Below are positions 1 to 8,270 of a DNA stretch of 64,000 bases, piece after piece. Source of the DNA: Corynebacterium tuberculostearicum (GTDB lineage: Bacteria > Actinomycetota > Actinomycetes > Mycobacteriales > Mycobacteriaceae); the NCBI RefSeq assembly GCF_013408445.1, contig NZ_JACBZL010000001.1, positions 124,001 through 188,000 on the forward strand, in the 5' to 3' direction. The position numbers were made by a program, and so were the translations under genes. Position 1 is the stretch's first letter. Each line of letters begins with the position of its first letter. The notes under the pieces are model-generated. The model ran no database searches and was not told the DNA's origin. It was given only the letters and a program-made list of their open reading frames with translations.

Positions 1-1
1 T

Positions 2-244
2 ATGTCGATGCAAGCCGCGTGCCAGGCAGTAGCTCCTAAGTTGGGAGTTTCATGGCACACGGCTCGTCAGTGGACCCAGCAGGCCCGTCGTGCCGGAAAC
101 ATCCCAGAACCTGTGCCTGAAGACTTGGCTGCGGAAAACGCGAGGTTACGCCGTGAAAATCAAGAGCTACGCGACACTAATGAGCTGCTGAAGGCTGCCT
201 CAGCTTTTTTCGCGTCGGAACTCGACCCAAAACGTCGGAAATGA
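2..244 (+). CDS. IS3-family transposase OrfA (5' truncated by window edge)
   Basis: This encodes the DNA-binding OrfA of an IS3 element. The visible 80 residues hold the end of a helix-turn-helix (GVSWHTARQWTQQARRAG) followed by a leucine-zipper-like coiled coil (ENARLRRENQELRDTNELLKAA), the standard OrfA layout. The ATG at 2 is internal: the second copy shows that the true start is 25 codons upstream, outside this window. The stop overlaps an ATG for orfB in an ATGA arrangement at 241-244, so OrfB translation would be coupled or come from frameshifting. I see no damage in the visible part. Confidence 0.85.
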   Translation: MSMQAACQAVAPKLGVSWHTARQWTQQARRAGNIPEPVPEDLAAENARLRRENQELRDTNELLKAASAFFASELDPKRRK

Positions 245-299
245 TCCGATTCATCGATGAATACCGGAGTAGTTTTCCGTCGAATTCATCTGTAAGACG

Positions 300-1160
300 T
301 TGAAGAATAATCGCGCTGGTGGGTTTATCACCTCGCGTGGGTATCGCCAGTCCAAGGCCCGTGGATTAAGCGCTCGTCGCCTTCGTGATGCTGTGCTGGT
401 TGAACACATTAGAACTGTTCATCGGGATAATTACGGCGTCTACGGCGTGCGGAAAATGTGGCATGCACTCCGCCGTGACGGAATTGAAATCGGTCGTGAA
501 CAAACTGCCCGTTTAATGCGCCTGGCCGGTGTTTCAGGCAAAGGCAAAGGCAGATCACCACTTACAACCCGTAAGCCTAATGTGCCTGATCTGCGCCCGG
601 ACTTGGTCGAGCGTGAGTTCAAAGCCCCCGGCCCGAACAAGCTGTGGGTGGCTGACATTACGTATGTGCGCACGAAGAAAGGCTTTGTGTATGCCGCGTT
701 TGTCACCGACGTTTACTCTCGACGGATCGTTGGGTGGGCGTTATCAGACTCGATGCGCACCGAAGCGTTGCCGCTGCAAGCTCTCAATCAGGCGATCGCG
801 TGTGCTGAGGAAACAACAGGTCTCATTCATCATTCGGATCACGGCTCGCAGTATGTCAGCGTTGTCTACAACGAGCGTCTTGCCCAGCACGGGATTGCCG
901 CTTCCACCGGAACTGTCGGGGATTCCTATGACAATGCTCTGGCGGAAAACGTTAACGGCTCCTACAAGAACGAGCTAATCCATACTCGCAGGTGGGATGA
1001 GGTTGTCGAGGTGGAAATCGCGACGTTTGAGTGGGTGTCATGGTGGAACGAGACGAGGCTTCACCAAAGCTTGGGATACCGTACCCCAGTCGAAGTGGAA
1101 TCCGAATTTTGGAAGCAGAACCCGCCGCAAGTAATAATGAAAATCAAGGCAAATGCCTAG
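300..1160 (+). CDS. IS3-family transposase OrfB, N-terminus frameshifted
   Basis: The catalytic subunit of the IS3 transposase has an HTH_21-like N-terminal region (DNYGVYGVRKMWHALRRDGI) and an rve integrase core with the DDE triad in WVADITYV, HHSDHGSQYVS and the DNALAENVNGSYKNE stretch. It ends with WWNETRLHQSLGYRTPVE, as in intact family members. The natural start should be the ATG at 241, but relative to copy 2 one base is missing near 271-275, so that frame stops at 301-303. The open frame resumes at a TTG at 300, which overlaps the stop (TTGA), so reinitiation is possible. The catalytic core itself is intact; activity is uncertain. Confidence 0.85.
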   Translation: MKNNRAGGFITSRGYRQSKARGLSARRLRDAVLVEHIRTVHRDNYGVYGVRKMWHALRRDGIEIGREQTARLMRLAGVSGKGKGRSPLTTRKPNVPDLRPDLVEREFKAPGPNKLWVADITYVRTKKGFVYAAFVTDVYSRRIVGWALSDSMRTEALPLQALNQAIACAEETTGLIHHSDHGSQYVSVVYNERLAQHGIAASTGTVGDSYDNALAENVNGSYKNELIHTRRWDEVVEVEIATFEWVSWWNETRLHQSLGYRTPVEVESEFWKQNPPQVIMKIKANA

Positions 1161-1182
1161 GAACAAAACTCGGGGCACTTCA

Positions 1183-1498
1183 CACCGTGCCTGAGGTGAT
1201 TGAAACCTGGCGGCGGGAAAACCCGGTGAAGACTACGCCCACGGCCAGATCTGGACACAAGCCTCGGCTGGGACAACGGCGCCCATGATTGGCGGCCAGC
1301 CCCCGTTGGCGCGGCGAGCCTGGCTGAGGTCGTAACGAATCTCGTGGCTGCCGGTGCTAGCCTGCTGGGGGTGCTGCCGCGTGGGGCCACTGAGATACGC
1401 CAGCTGCGCGCTTCCATCCTTCGCGCAACAAGCGGTTCCTCTGGACAATAGCGAAGGAATACCAGGACAACCCCAATGCACGGGGATACAATATTGCT
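1183..1498. other. Gene-free stretch with degenerate coding-like sequence
   Basis: No intact gene is visible between the IS right end and the secreted-protein gene. Short frames on the plus strand read like protein fragments, for example PEVIETWRRENP near 1189 and SLAEVVTNLVAAGASLLGVLP ending with a stop near 1450, but they are in different frames. This fits the eroded 3' part of a gene cut by the IS, whose identity I do not recognise. The last 35 bases hold the promoter of the next gene. Confidence 0.45.
1464..1492 (+). promoter_or_regulatory. Predicted promoter of a leaderless mRNA
   Basis: A -10 hexamer TACAAT lies at 1487-1492 with a ggacaa -35-like element near 1464. Only six bases separate the -10 from the ATG at 1499, so transcription should begin at or next to the start codon. 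There is no Shine-Dalgarno sequence. This is inference from spacing. Confidence 0.55.
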
Positions 1499-1885
1499 AT
1501 GAAAAAGTCTTCTTTCCTCGCAGCATGCGCTGCGTTCCTCGTCGCATCTCTGTCCGTACCCGCCGCCAACGCCGAGTTGACCCAGACTGAGCGGGACCAA
1601 TTCCGTACCGACCCCGTTGGCGCGATTGCCTGGCAGGCCATCAAGGGCTCTTCCGAGTATGTGCGTGCCGATGGTGACACCATGATGGCCGCGTCCTTCT
1701 TCTCCATGACTTCGCCGGGCGACGACATCGGCCTGCCGGCCTTGCAGAACTGCGCCGAGCGGGTCGGCTCCTCTGCTCCGGTGGGTGGCGTGCGCTACGT
1801 GGCGGCTGCCCTGTGCGCGACCTTTGACCCGACCACACGCGGCGAGGTGCAGCGCGCGAACCTCATGTACGCGCCGCTGGGTTAA
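1499..1885 (+). CDS. Small secreted protein of unknown function
   Basis: The 128-residue product begins with a classic Sec signal peptide: MKKSS, a hydrophobic core (FLAACAAFLVASLSV) and an AxA cleavage motif (PAANA) around residue 25. The mature part is about 100 residues with two cysteines (LQNCAERV and AALCATF) that could form one disulphide. I do not recognise a family. The start is supported by the signal peptide and by the -10 box six bases upstream, which suggests a leaderless transcript. It sits alone between a degenerate region and a dead gluconokinase. Confidence 0.7.
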   Translation: MKKSSFLAACAAFLVASLSVPAANAELTQTERDQFRTDPVGAIAWQAIKGSSEYVRADGDTMMAASFFSMTSPGDDIGLPALQNCAERVGSSAPVGGVRYVAAALCATFDPTTRGEVQRANLMYAPLG

Positions 1886-1990
1886 ACCGCGCTTTATCGA
1901 GCCGCACGGTGGTTGCGTCATGTTGCGTTGAATCGCGCTGCGTCAGGCAGTACGCAGTGCGTACGATTTGGTGGGGTGCTGCAAGGAGGG

Positions 1991-2469
1991 ATGATGCGCA
2001 AGCAGGTGGTGATCAAGGGAGTCTCGAGCTGCGGTAAGTCCACTGTCGGGGAGTTGCTGGCGCAGCGCACGGGCCTGCCTTTTCGGGATGGGGACGATAT
2101 GCATCCGGCGGCGAACATCTAGAAAATGGCCTCGGGGCAGGCCCTTGACGACGCCGACCGTAAGCCCTGGCTCGAGTCCTTAGGCCGCTTTCTCACGGAC
2201 TAGGACGCCGGTGCCATTGTGGGCTGCTCCGCACTCAAGCTCTCCCACCGCGACATCATCGATACGATCTTTGTGGGCCTGCACGGCTCTTATGAGCTGT
2301 TCAAGGAGCGCATGAGTCAGCGCTCTGGGCACTTCATGCCGGTCGTCCTTCTGGACTCGCAATTCGAGACACTCGAGGAACTGCAGCCGGGGAAGCGGGC
2401 ATCGTGCTGGATGTCAGCGAGGCCCCAGAGGAACTTGCCGCCGAGGCGGCTGAATACTTACGGGGTTAG
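1991..2469 (+). pseudogene. gntK: Gluconokinase pseudogene
   Basis: A good ribosome site (aaggagg, 1983-1989) precedes an ATG at 1991 and the reading frame starts like GntK: VIKGVSSCGKSTVGELLA is the P-loop and FRDGDDMHPAANI the gluconate-binding region. The frame is broken by in-frame TAG codons at about 2120 and 2201, and by a one-base loss near 2391. After these, family hallmarks continue (GCSALKLSHRD, then GHFMPVVLLDSQFETLEEL, then a C-terminus ending in AAEYLRG). The region after SALKLSHRD also looks shortened. Phosphorylation of gluconate to 6-phosphogluconate by this locus is not expected. Confidence 0.85.
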
Positions 2470-2666
2470 CTGGCGCTTCCCGACTTAGGGCATGTGTGGG
2501 TGAGTAACGTTTCTCTTGACATTGCTACCTGGTGGTATTTGGCGGTGGGGTGGGATTGTTCCGCACTAAAATGGCCTAAGTCAGGTGGAATCGGGGCGCG
2601 CCAGGCGCGGGGACTGCGCGCCGGTTAGCCGGGCAAGTGCATCTTTTAATCCCATGGGAGCCCAGT

Positions 2667-3008
2667 CTAGTGAGCGCTCACGGTGATGGTGCGGCAGCGC
2701 TCCAGGTCGAAATAGGCACGTTGGCCGGTGGCGGCAACGCGCTCGCGGGCCACGGACTCATCGTGGGTTACGGCCGTGGCGAGGAAGACGAGCGGACCAT
2801 CCGGCTGGCGCCATGTGCCGAGATACCGCGCGCCGTGTTCCTTGGCTAAGGCCAAGGCTTTGCTCACCGCGGCCGGGGTAGGCTCCGTCACCCGCAGCAG
2901 CGCCTTCCCGGTGGGGTTATAGGCGAACCCGGTGCGGGGCTGCTGGCCGGTTTCGATATCGAAGGTGCCTTCTTCGTCCGCGAGCAATTGCCGGAAAATA
3001 CGCTTCAT
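2667..3008 (-). CDS. Conserved hypothetical protein (113 aa)
   Basis: The start chosen is the ATG at 3008 (MKRIFRQLLADEEG); an upstream in-frame extension would run into the divergent lipase gene and looks non-coding. The product is soluble, without signal peptide or membrane segment, and has a mixed alpha/beta pattern (GFAYNPTGKALLRVTEPTPAAVSKALALAKEHGARYLG is split around a probable helix). I do not recognise a named domain. It is divergent from the patatin-like gene, with 25 bases between the two start codons, so the two share a tiny promoter region. Confidence 0.65.
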   Translation of the reverse strand: MKRIFRQLLADEEGTFDIETGQQPRTGFAYNPTGKALLRVTEPTPAAVSKALALAKEHGARYLGTWRQPDGPLVFLATAVTHDESVARERVAATGQRAYFDLERCRTITVSAH

Positions 3009-3033
3009 TGGGCCCAGCGTAGTATGGGGCACC

Positions 3034-3903
3034 ATGATTGACGCCAGCAACACCGCACTCGTTATTGAAGGCGGCGGCATGCGCAATTCCTATACGGCCG
3101 CCTGCATGGTCAAGCTCATCGAAGAGGGCGTGGACTTTGGCTGGGTAGGCGGCGTCTCCGCCGGGGCATCGCATACCGTTAATTACTTGTCGCGCGATGC
3201 CCGCCGCGCCGAAGAGTCTTTTACGGACTTTGCTCAAAGCCCCAGCTTCGGCGGAGTGGGTTCGCTGGTGCGTGGTAGCGGGTATTTCAATGCCGAGTAC
3301 ATTTATGAGCGCGCCGCGGACAAGGATTTGCCCTTTGATTGGCAGGCTTACCGTGAGCATCCGGCCGATATGGTGCTTGCTGCAGCGCGCGCCGATACCG
3401 GCGAGTCTGTTTATTGGACGCGCGAGGACATCCACACCCCGGAAGATCTCTTCGTGCGCGTGCGCGCTTCCTCCACGCTGCCGCTGATTATGCCGATGCG
3501 ATTTATCGACGGCGCGCCGTACGTGGACGGTGCTTTGGGCTCTTCCGGTGGCATTACCATTGCGCAAGCAGAAGAGGCCGGATACGAGAAGTTCCTGTTT
3601 ATCGGCACTAAGCCGCGCGGGTATGTGCGCCCTGAGGTGGCGCGCCCAGCCTTCGTCCGCCGCATCTTCCGCAGATACCCCGCTATTGCCGACGCCCTCA
3701 TAGCCCGCCCCGCCCTCTATAACGCGGCCAAAGACCGGCTTTTGGAATTGGAGCGCCAAGGTAAGGCGCAATTATTTTTCCCGGACGATATGCAGGTGAC
3801 CTCTACCGAACGCAACGTGCACAAGCTGCGGGCGAACTATCAGGCGGGGAAAGCCCAGACCTACACGGAGTGGCCACGGTGGAAGGAATTCCTCCTCGAT
3901 TAG
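3034..3903 (+). CDS. Patatin-like phospholipase family protein
   Basis: This is a 289-residue patatin/RssA-type serine hydrolase that would act on acyl esters of lipids. The start MIDASNTALVIEGGG puts the oxyanion loop GGGMR at residues 13-17, the nucleophile elbow GVSAG at 40-44 (Ser42), and the catalytic aspartate in the DGA motif of YVDGALGSSGG near residue 165, so the Ser-Asp dyad is complete. There is no signal peptide, so it is probably cytoplasmic or membrane-associated. A -10-like TAGTAT eight bases before the ATG suggests a leaderless mRNA. Substrate is unknown. Confidence 0.85.
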   Translation: MIDASNTALVIEGGGMRNSYTAACMVKLIEEGVDFGWVGGVSAGASHTVNYLSRDARRAEESFTDFAQSPSFGGVGSLVRGSGYFNAEYIYERAADKDLPFDWQAYREHPADMVLAAARADTGESVYWTREDIHTPEDLFVRVRASSTLPLIMPMRFIDGAPYVDGALGSSGGITIAQAEEAGYEKFLFIGTKPRGYVRPEVARPAFVRRIFRRYPAIADALIARPALYNAAKDRLLELERQGKAQLFFPDDMQVTSTERNVHKLRANYQAGKAQTYTEWPRWKEFLLD

Positions 3904-4055
3904 TTCACTATGGGAGTTTCCTGTGAGATGTGCCGCTGCTGGGGGTGGGTGGCCCCTGACGAAAAGGGCTTAAGCAGTAGCGATGCCATTGGTGGTCGTT
4001 AAAGAATGTGCCTTTCACGTGGCACTTTGGGGGAAGATGCCTAAAATATTCCAGC

Positions 4056-5621
4056 GTGTTAGCAATTTTTGATGGAAATATATGGCTGAGCATCTTTTTC
4101 ATAGTGCTGCTCGGCACGCTATTTGGCATGATCCCCTTCGGTCCGCTGCGCTTTGGCGCGGCGGGCACGCTGTTTATGGGCTTGGTCTTCGGCTCGTTTA
4201 TTGATCTAGATAAAGACATCTTAAGCTCCCTGCAAGAGCTGGGATTGGGACTCTTTATTTATATGCAGGGCCTGTCCGCCGGTGAGCGCTTCTTCAAGGG
4301 CTTTTCCAAGCAGATGAAGCACATGCTCACGGCGGCCATTGCGATTGTGGTGGCCGCGGGCGCAGCCCTCCTCTTTGGCGGCATGCTGGGGCTGGATACC
4401 CTGGCTTCCGTTGGTGTATTCGCCGGCGCCACGACCTCGACGCCGTCGCTGGCAGTTGCCCAGCAACAAACCGGTGAAGAGCTACCCGCCGTGGGCTACT
4501 CGCTGGGCTATCCCGTGGGCGTAGCGGTGGCCATTTTGGTTGTGGCATTCCTGCTCAAGCAGAATTGGCCCGCCAAGCACGATAAGGACAATTCTGCCTC
4601 CAAGATCTTCCGCTCCCGCACCATTCGCGTTACCAAAGACGTGAACTACGATGATTTGGAAGAACAGTTCAAGGATCACTTTGTTATCGCTACCATTCGC
4701 CGCGGTAATAAGGTCCGTGTTGCCGGCGATCGCCCCGAATTACACAAGGGCGATATCCTGCGCGTTATGGTCACCAAGGCTAAGGCCCGTGAACTGACCC
4801 AAATGCTGGGCAAGCGTCAGCCGCAAACTCCGTTCGTGGATAAACGCCTGGTCATCGAAAACGTGGCTATTTCTAACCAAGATATCGCCGGCCGCACCGT
4901 TGAGGAGCTCAACCTGTTCTCCCGCTATGGCGGTCGCATCGTGCGCGTGCAGCGCGGCGATGAGGAATTCTTGGCCAATAATGAAACCCACTTGGCTTCT
5001 GGCGATATGCTGGAGCTCATCGTGAAGTTTGACCGCTTGGGCGACATCAAGGATTACTTCGGTGACTCAATTAAGTCCTACTCCGAGCTGAACTGGGTGG
5101 CCCTAGGCGGTGGCCTCTTTTTGGGCTACCTGCTGGGCCAGGTCGTGGTACCGATGCCAGGTGGTGCTTCTTTCGAGCTGGGCTTCGCGCTCGGCCCGCT
5201 GATTACCGGCCTTATCCTCGGTGCGCTGCACCGGACCCGCCGCATCCCATGGCAGGTGCCGGCCTCCATTAATACTGCCTTCCAGCAGTGGGGCCTCGTC
5301 ATCTTCTTGGCGTCTGTGGGCCTCTCGTCTGGCGAGGCATTCCTGTCCACCGCCTTCTCCTGGATGGGTCTGAAGTGCATGATCCTCGCCGCCATTGTCA
5401 CAGTGGTGGTTTCGATCCTATTCGCTGTAGCGAATCGCTTCATGGGTCAGTCCGAAACCCGTACCTCCGGCGGACTCTCTGGCATCTTCGCTCAGCCCGC
5501 CGTGGTCAATTACGCCACGGGGTTGAGCTCCGACTCGCGCATCATGACCGGTTATGCGGCCACCATTGTGGTGGCGCAGGTGGTCAAAATTGCCGTTGTC
5601 CCTGTGATGTTGATGGTTTAA
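4056..5621 (+). CDS. AspT/YidE/YbjL-family transporter with RCK_C domains
   Basis: This membrane protein has five to six transmembrane helices at each end (from WLSIFFIVLLGTLFG and from LNWVALGGGLFLGYLLG) around a cytoplasmic core with two TrkA-C/RCK_C-like modules, including RVMVTKAKARELTQMLG and LELIVKFDRLGDIKDYFG. That is the layout of the aspartate:alanine exchanger AspT and its YidE/YbjL relatives; the transported anion is not predictable. The GTG at 4056 (VLAIFDGNIW) places the first helix as in relatives; an in-frame GTG at 4008 is the alternative. It ends just before a strong bidirectional terminator shared with the convergent prfC. Confidence 0.82.
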   Translation: MLAIFDGNIWLSIFFIVLLGTLFGMIPFGPLRFGAAGTLFMGLVFGSFIDLDKDILSSLQELGLGLFIYMQGLSAGERFFKGFSKQMKHMLTAAIAIVVAAGAALLFGGMLGLDTLASVGVFAGATTSTPSLAVAQQQTGEELPAVGYSLGYPVGVAVAILVVAFLLKQNWPAKHDKDNSASKIFRSRTIRVTKDVNYDDLEEQFKDHFVIATIRRGNKVRVAGDRPELHKGDILRVMVTKAKARELTQMLGKRQPQTPFVDKRLVIENVAISNQDIAGRTVEELNLFSRYGGRIVRVQRGDEEFLANNETHLASGDMLELIVKFDRLGDIKDYFGDSIKSYSELNWVALGGGLFLGYLLGQVVVPMPGGASFELGFALGPLITGLILGALHRTRRIPWQVPASINTAFQQWGLVIFLASVGLSSGEAFLSTAFSWMGLKCMILAAIVTVVVSILFAVANRFMGQSETRTSGGLSGIFAQPAVVNYATGLSSDSRIMTGYAATIVVAQVVKIAVVPVMLMV

Positions 5622-5631
5622 CACGCAACGG

Positions 5632-5668
5632 AAAAGGCCGCTTCCTAGAACGGGAAGCGGCCTTTTTT
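5632..5668. terminator. Bidirectional rho-independent terminator
   Basis: A 10-bp GC-rich stem (ggccgcttcc at 5636-5645 with ggaagcggcc at 5653-5662) is followed by six T on the plus strand and preceded by four A, so it can end both the transporter and the convergent prfC transcript. Confidence 0.9.
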
Positions 5669-5694
5669 CTCTGCCGTGTGAAGCTGTGTGGTTT

Positions 5695-7329
5695 CTAATC
5701 CGCCACGAGGGTTTCCATGGTGAGCTCTGGGTGTTCCTTCTCAATGAAGGCGAGCTTCCACTTATCACCAAAGAGCGCGATGAGCTCGCCATCTTGGCGG
5801 GTAAAGATTTCCACGCCGCGCTGACGGCCGAGCTCTGGGGCGGATTCGGCATCGGTGCGGCGAGCCACGGAATAGGGGATAGGCTCGGTGACGGTTTCCA
5901 CGTTGTATTCGAACTCCATGCGGGCCTGCATGACCTCGAACTGCATGGGACCAACCGCCGCCATCACCGGGGAGGCATCGCCACGCGCCTCGTTTTTGAG
6001 AATCTGGACCACGCCCTCGGCCGCCAGCTGCTCCAGGCCCTTACGGAAGGCCTTGTACTTGCCCAGCGACTTCGCGCGCAGAATGCGGAAGGCCTCCGGC
6101 GCGAACTGCGGCATGGGTTTAAATTGCACCTTCTTGCCGGAATAGATGGTGTCACCAGGGGCAAGCGAGCCGGCGTTGACCAAGCCCACGATATCGCCCG
6201 GATAGGCGGTGTCCACGGTATCGCGCGTGCGACCAAAGACGGTCAGGGCGTACTTGGTGGAAAAGCTGCGGCCGGATTGGGCGTGGTTGACCTGCATGCC
6301 GCGCTCGAATTCACCGGAAACCACGCGCATAAAGGCGAGATTATCGCGGTGCTTTTGGTCCATGCCCGCCTGGACCTTGAAGACGACGCCCGAGAAGTCA
6401 TCGCTGACCTCGCGGACTTCATCAATGGCGCTGGTGGCAGCCTCAACTGCCTTCGGATCGGATTCGCGCGAGTGCGGAGCCGGGGCAATGGCGCACAGGG
6501 TGTCCAAAATCTGGTGCACACCAAAGTTCAGCATCGCAGAAGCGAAGATGAGCGGGGAGGTCACGCACTGCTCAAAAAGTTCCTGGTCATGTAGGGCACC
6601 ATCGGCGGCAAGCAGCTCGGCTTCCTCCACTGCGGTCTCCCACACGTCTTCTTCCTTTTCACCGGCGGCATCCGGATCGAAGTGTTCCTCCGGTGCGATG
6701 GTAGAACCACCGGCGGTGCGGATGAAGTGAATGTACTCATCGGCCTCGCCATCATCGTTGATATGCGCTAGGCCGCGGAAGTCACCGGCAATGCCTACTG
6801 GCCAGTACAGGGGAGTGGGCTGCAGTTGGATTTCGTTGACGATTTCATCGACAAGCTCCAAGGGCTCGCGGCCCACGCGGTCCCACTTATTGATCACGGT
6901 CACGATAGGCAGGCCGCGGGCCTTGCACACGCGGAAGAGCTTGAGGGTCTGGGGCTCGAGGCCCTTGGCGGCGTCGATAAGCATGACTGCCGCATCCACC
7001 GCGGTGAGCACGCGGTAGGTATCCTCTGAGAAGTCCGCGTGGCCCGGGGTATCAACCAGGTTGATCATGTAGGGCTCGCCCTCGTGGCCCTCCGGTGCAT
7101 ACTCGAACTGCAGCGCCGAGGACGCCACGGAAATGCCGCGGTCCTTTTCCATATCCATCCAGTCAGACACGGTGGACTTGCGGTTGCCCTTGCCGTGGAC
7201 CGCGCCGGCCTCATTAATAACGTGCGCGTGCAGCGCCAGCGCCTCCGTCAGCGTGGACTTACCAGCATCCGGGTGGGCGATAACGGCAAACGTGCGGCGG
7301 CGCGAGGCCTCAGAAACGACAGAACTCAT
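5695..7329 (-). CDS. prfC: Peptide chain release factor 3
   Basis: RF3 is the translational GTPase that recycles RF1/RF2 from terminating ribosomes. The 544-residue length is close to family members. G1 is AHPDAGKST at residues 19-26, G3 is DTPGH at 93-97, and G4 is NKWDR near 150. Translation-factor domain II and a C-terminal RF3 domain follow (EVMQARMEFEYNVE is characteristic). The start MSSVVSEASRRRTFAVIAH matches the family. It is followed downstream by the terminator at 5632-5668, and the SDR gene lies 24 bases upstream on the same strand, so the two may be co-transcribed. Confidence 0.95.
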   Translation of the reverse strand: MSSVVSEASRRRTFAVIAHPDAGKSTLTEALALHAHVINEAGAVHGKGNRKSTVSDWMDMEKDRGISVASSALQFEYAPEGHEGEPYMINLVDTPGHADFSEDTYRVLTAVDAAVMLIDAAKGLEPQTLKLFRVCKARGLPIVTVINKWDRVGREPLELVDEIVNEIQLQPTPLYWPVGIAGDFRGLAHINDDGEADEYIHFIRTAGGSTIAPEEHFDPDAAGEKEEDVWETAVEEAELLAADGALHDQELFEQCVTSPLIFASAMLNFGVHQILDTLCAIAPAPHSRESDPKAVEAATSAIDEVREVSDDFSGVVFKVQAGMDQKHRDNLAFMRVVSGEFERGMQVNHAQSGRSFSTKYALTVFGRTRDTVDTAYPGDIVGLVNAGSLAPGDTIYSGKKVQFKPMPQFAPEAFRILRAKSLGKYKAFRKGLEQLAAEGVVQILKNEARGDASPVMAAVGPMQFEVMQARMEFEYNVETVTEPIPYSVARRTDAESAPELGRQRGVEIFTRQDGELIALFGDKWKLAFIEKEHPELTMETLVAD

Positions 7330-7353
7330 GCGGCATAGTCTAGTGGTTTCGCG

Positions 7354-8190
7354 CTACCACTCCACATTGAGGCGGCGCCCCAAATCATCAAAGACGCGGC
7401 GAGCCACCGACAGCTTCTTCGCAATGGGGCGCTGGAGACCAGGTTTGCGCTTGTCGTTGTAGTATTCGCCGGACTCAAAGTGGATTCCCTCGGTGCCGGT
7501 TAAAAAGTAAGCGAGGTTATCGCCGCCGTCGGCAGGCTTGCCAAAGGTCTTGCCGATCAGCCCGGAATACATCTTGGACATTAGGCCAGTAGAAGACTTG
7601 GAAAAGTCCGTGGCAAGCACGCCAGGGTGGAAGGAGACCGCGGAAAGCCCGTGGGCATCTATATAACGGGTGAGCAGGATATCGCCCAACTTGGCGTTGC
7701 CATAAGCACGCTCGGGGCTAAAGCGCTCCACAGTATCGGGATCGTTTGGATCAAAGTAGGACATGAGAAAATTGGCCAGCGAAGCGGTCTGGACCACGTT
7801 GGCAGAATCTGCGCGCAGCTTCTCGCGCAGCAACGAGGTCAACAGGAAAGGTGCAACCACGTTGACCTGCCAGGTGCGCTCAAATCCATCAGCAGTGGTG
7901 GAGGGACCATCGAAAATGCCGCCGGCATTATTGCCTAGCGCATGGATATGCTCCAGCTCGCTCAACTCTCCGGCCAAGCGGCGCACCTGCCCCAAAGACT
8001 CGAAATCGGCAAGGAAGTACTGGCCGCCCACTTCCTGTGCCACCGCGCGCGTCTTCTCCGGATTGCGGCCAATGATAACCAGGTTGTCTTGCGGGCGGGT
8101 GCGGTGCAACTGGCGTGCGGCCGCGGCGCCCAGCCCGCCCGATGCGCCCGTAATCACAATCGTCTTGGCAGTGCTATGTGGCGAAGTCAT
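7354..8190 (-). CDS. Short-chain dehydrogenase/reductase family protein
   Basis: A 278-residue NAD(P)-dependent oxidoreductase of the classical SDR superfamily. The cofactor loop TGASGGLG is at residues 14-21, NNAGG near 88, and the active-site YGNAK (YxxxK) near 165, with the catalytic serine expected in VVQTASLANF. The C-terminal part resembles retinol-dehydrogenase-like SDRs. Basic residues after the second strand (IIGRNPEK) favour NADP. Substrate is unknown. It lies directly upstream of prfC on the same strand and is divergent from the potassium uptake genes. Confidence 0.85.
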   Translation of the reverse strand: MTSPHSTAKTIVITGASGGLGAAAARQLHRTRPQDNLVIIGRNPEKTRAVAQEVGGQYFLADFESLGQVRRLAGELSELEHIHALGNNAGGIFDGPSTTADGFERTWQVNVVAPFLLTSLLREKLRADSANVVQTASLANFLMSYFDPNDPDTVERFSPERAYGNAKLGDILLTRYIDAHGLSAVSFHPGVLATDFSKSSTGLMSKMYSGLIGKTFGKPADGGDNLAYFLTGTEGIHFESGEYYNDKRKPGLQRPIAKKLSVARRVFDDLGRRLNVEW

Positions 8191-8270
8191 AGCCCCAATC
8201 TTAACGTCGAGGCGGGGGTAGTGCCGGCTAGCAGTTTCCCTGCGCCGAAAGCAGGTCTATACTTCCGCTC

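Larger units (their letters stand above)
1..1182 (+). mobile_element. IS3-family insertion sequence, copy 1 (left end outside window)
   Basis: The element runs from beyond the left edge to the right inverted repeat at 1160-1182, which ends in ggggcacttca. That repeat is the reverse complement, with three mismatches, of the left end of the second copy (15782-15804). It carries orfA and orfB in the usual IS3 arrangement. Compared with copy 2 it lacks about the first 25 codons of orfA, which lie outside the window. No target duplication can be tested because the left flank is missing. Confidence 0.9.

Noticed and set aside
1157..1921. A 254-codon minus-strand frame across the gap and the secreted-protein gene
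   Set aside because: Composition is Arg/Pro/Ala-rich shadow sequence; the plus-strand signal peptide and promoter are much better evidence.
2470..2666. Possible small RNA with hairpins between the gluconokinase remnant and the next gene
   Set aside because: A ttgaca-like -35 and GC-rich inverted strings exist, but no clear -10 or terminator supports an RNA gene.
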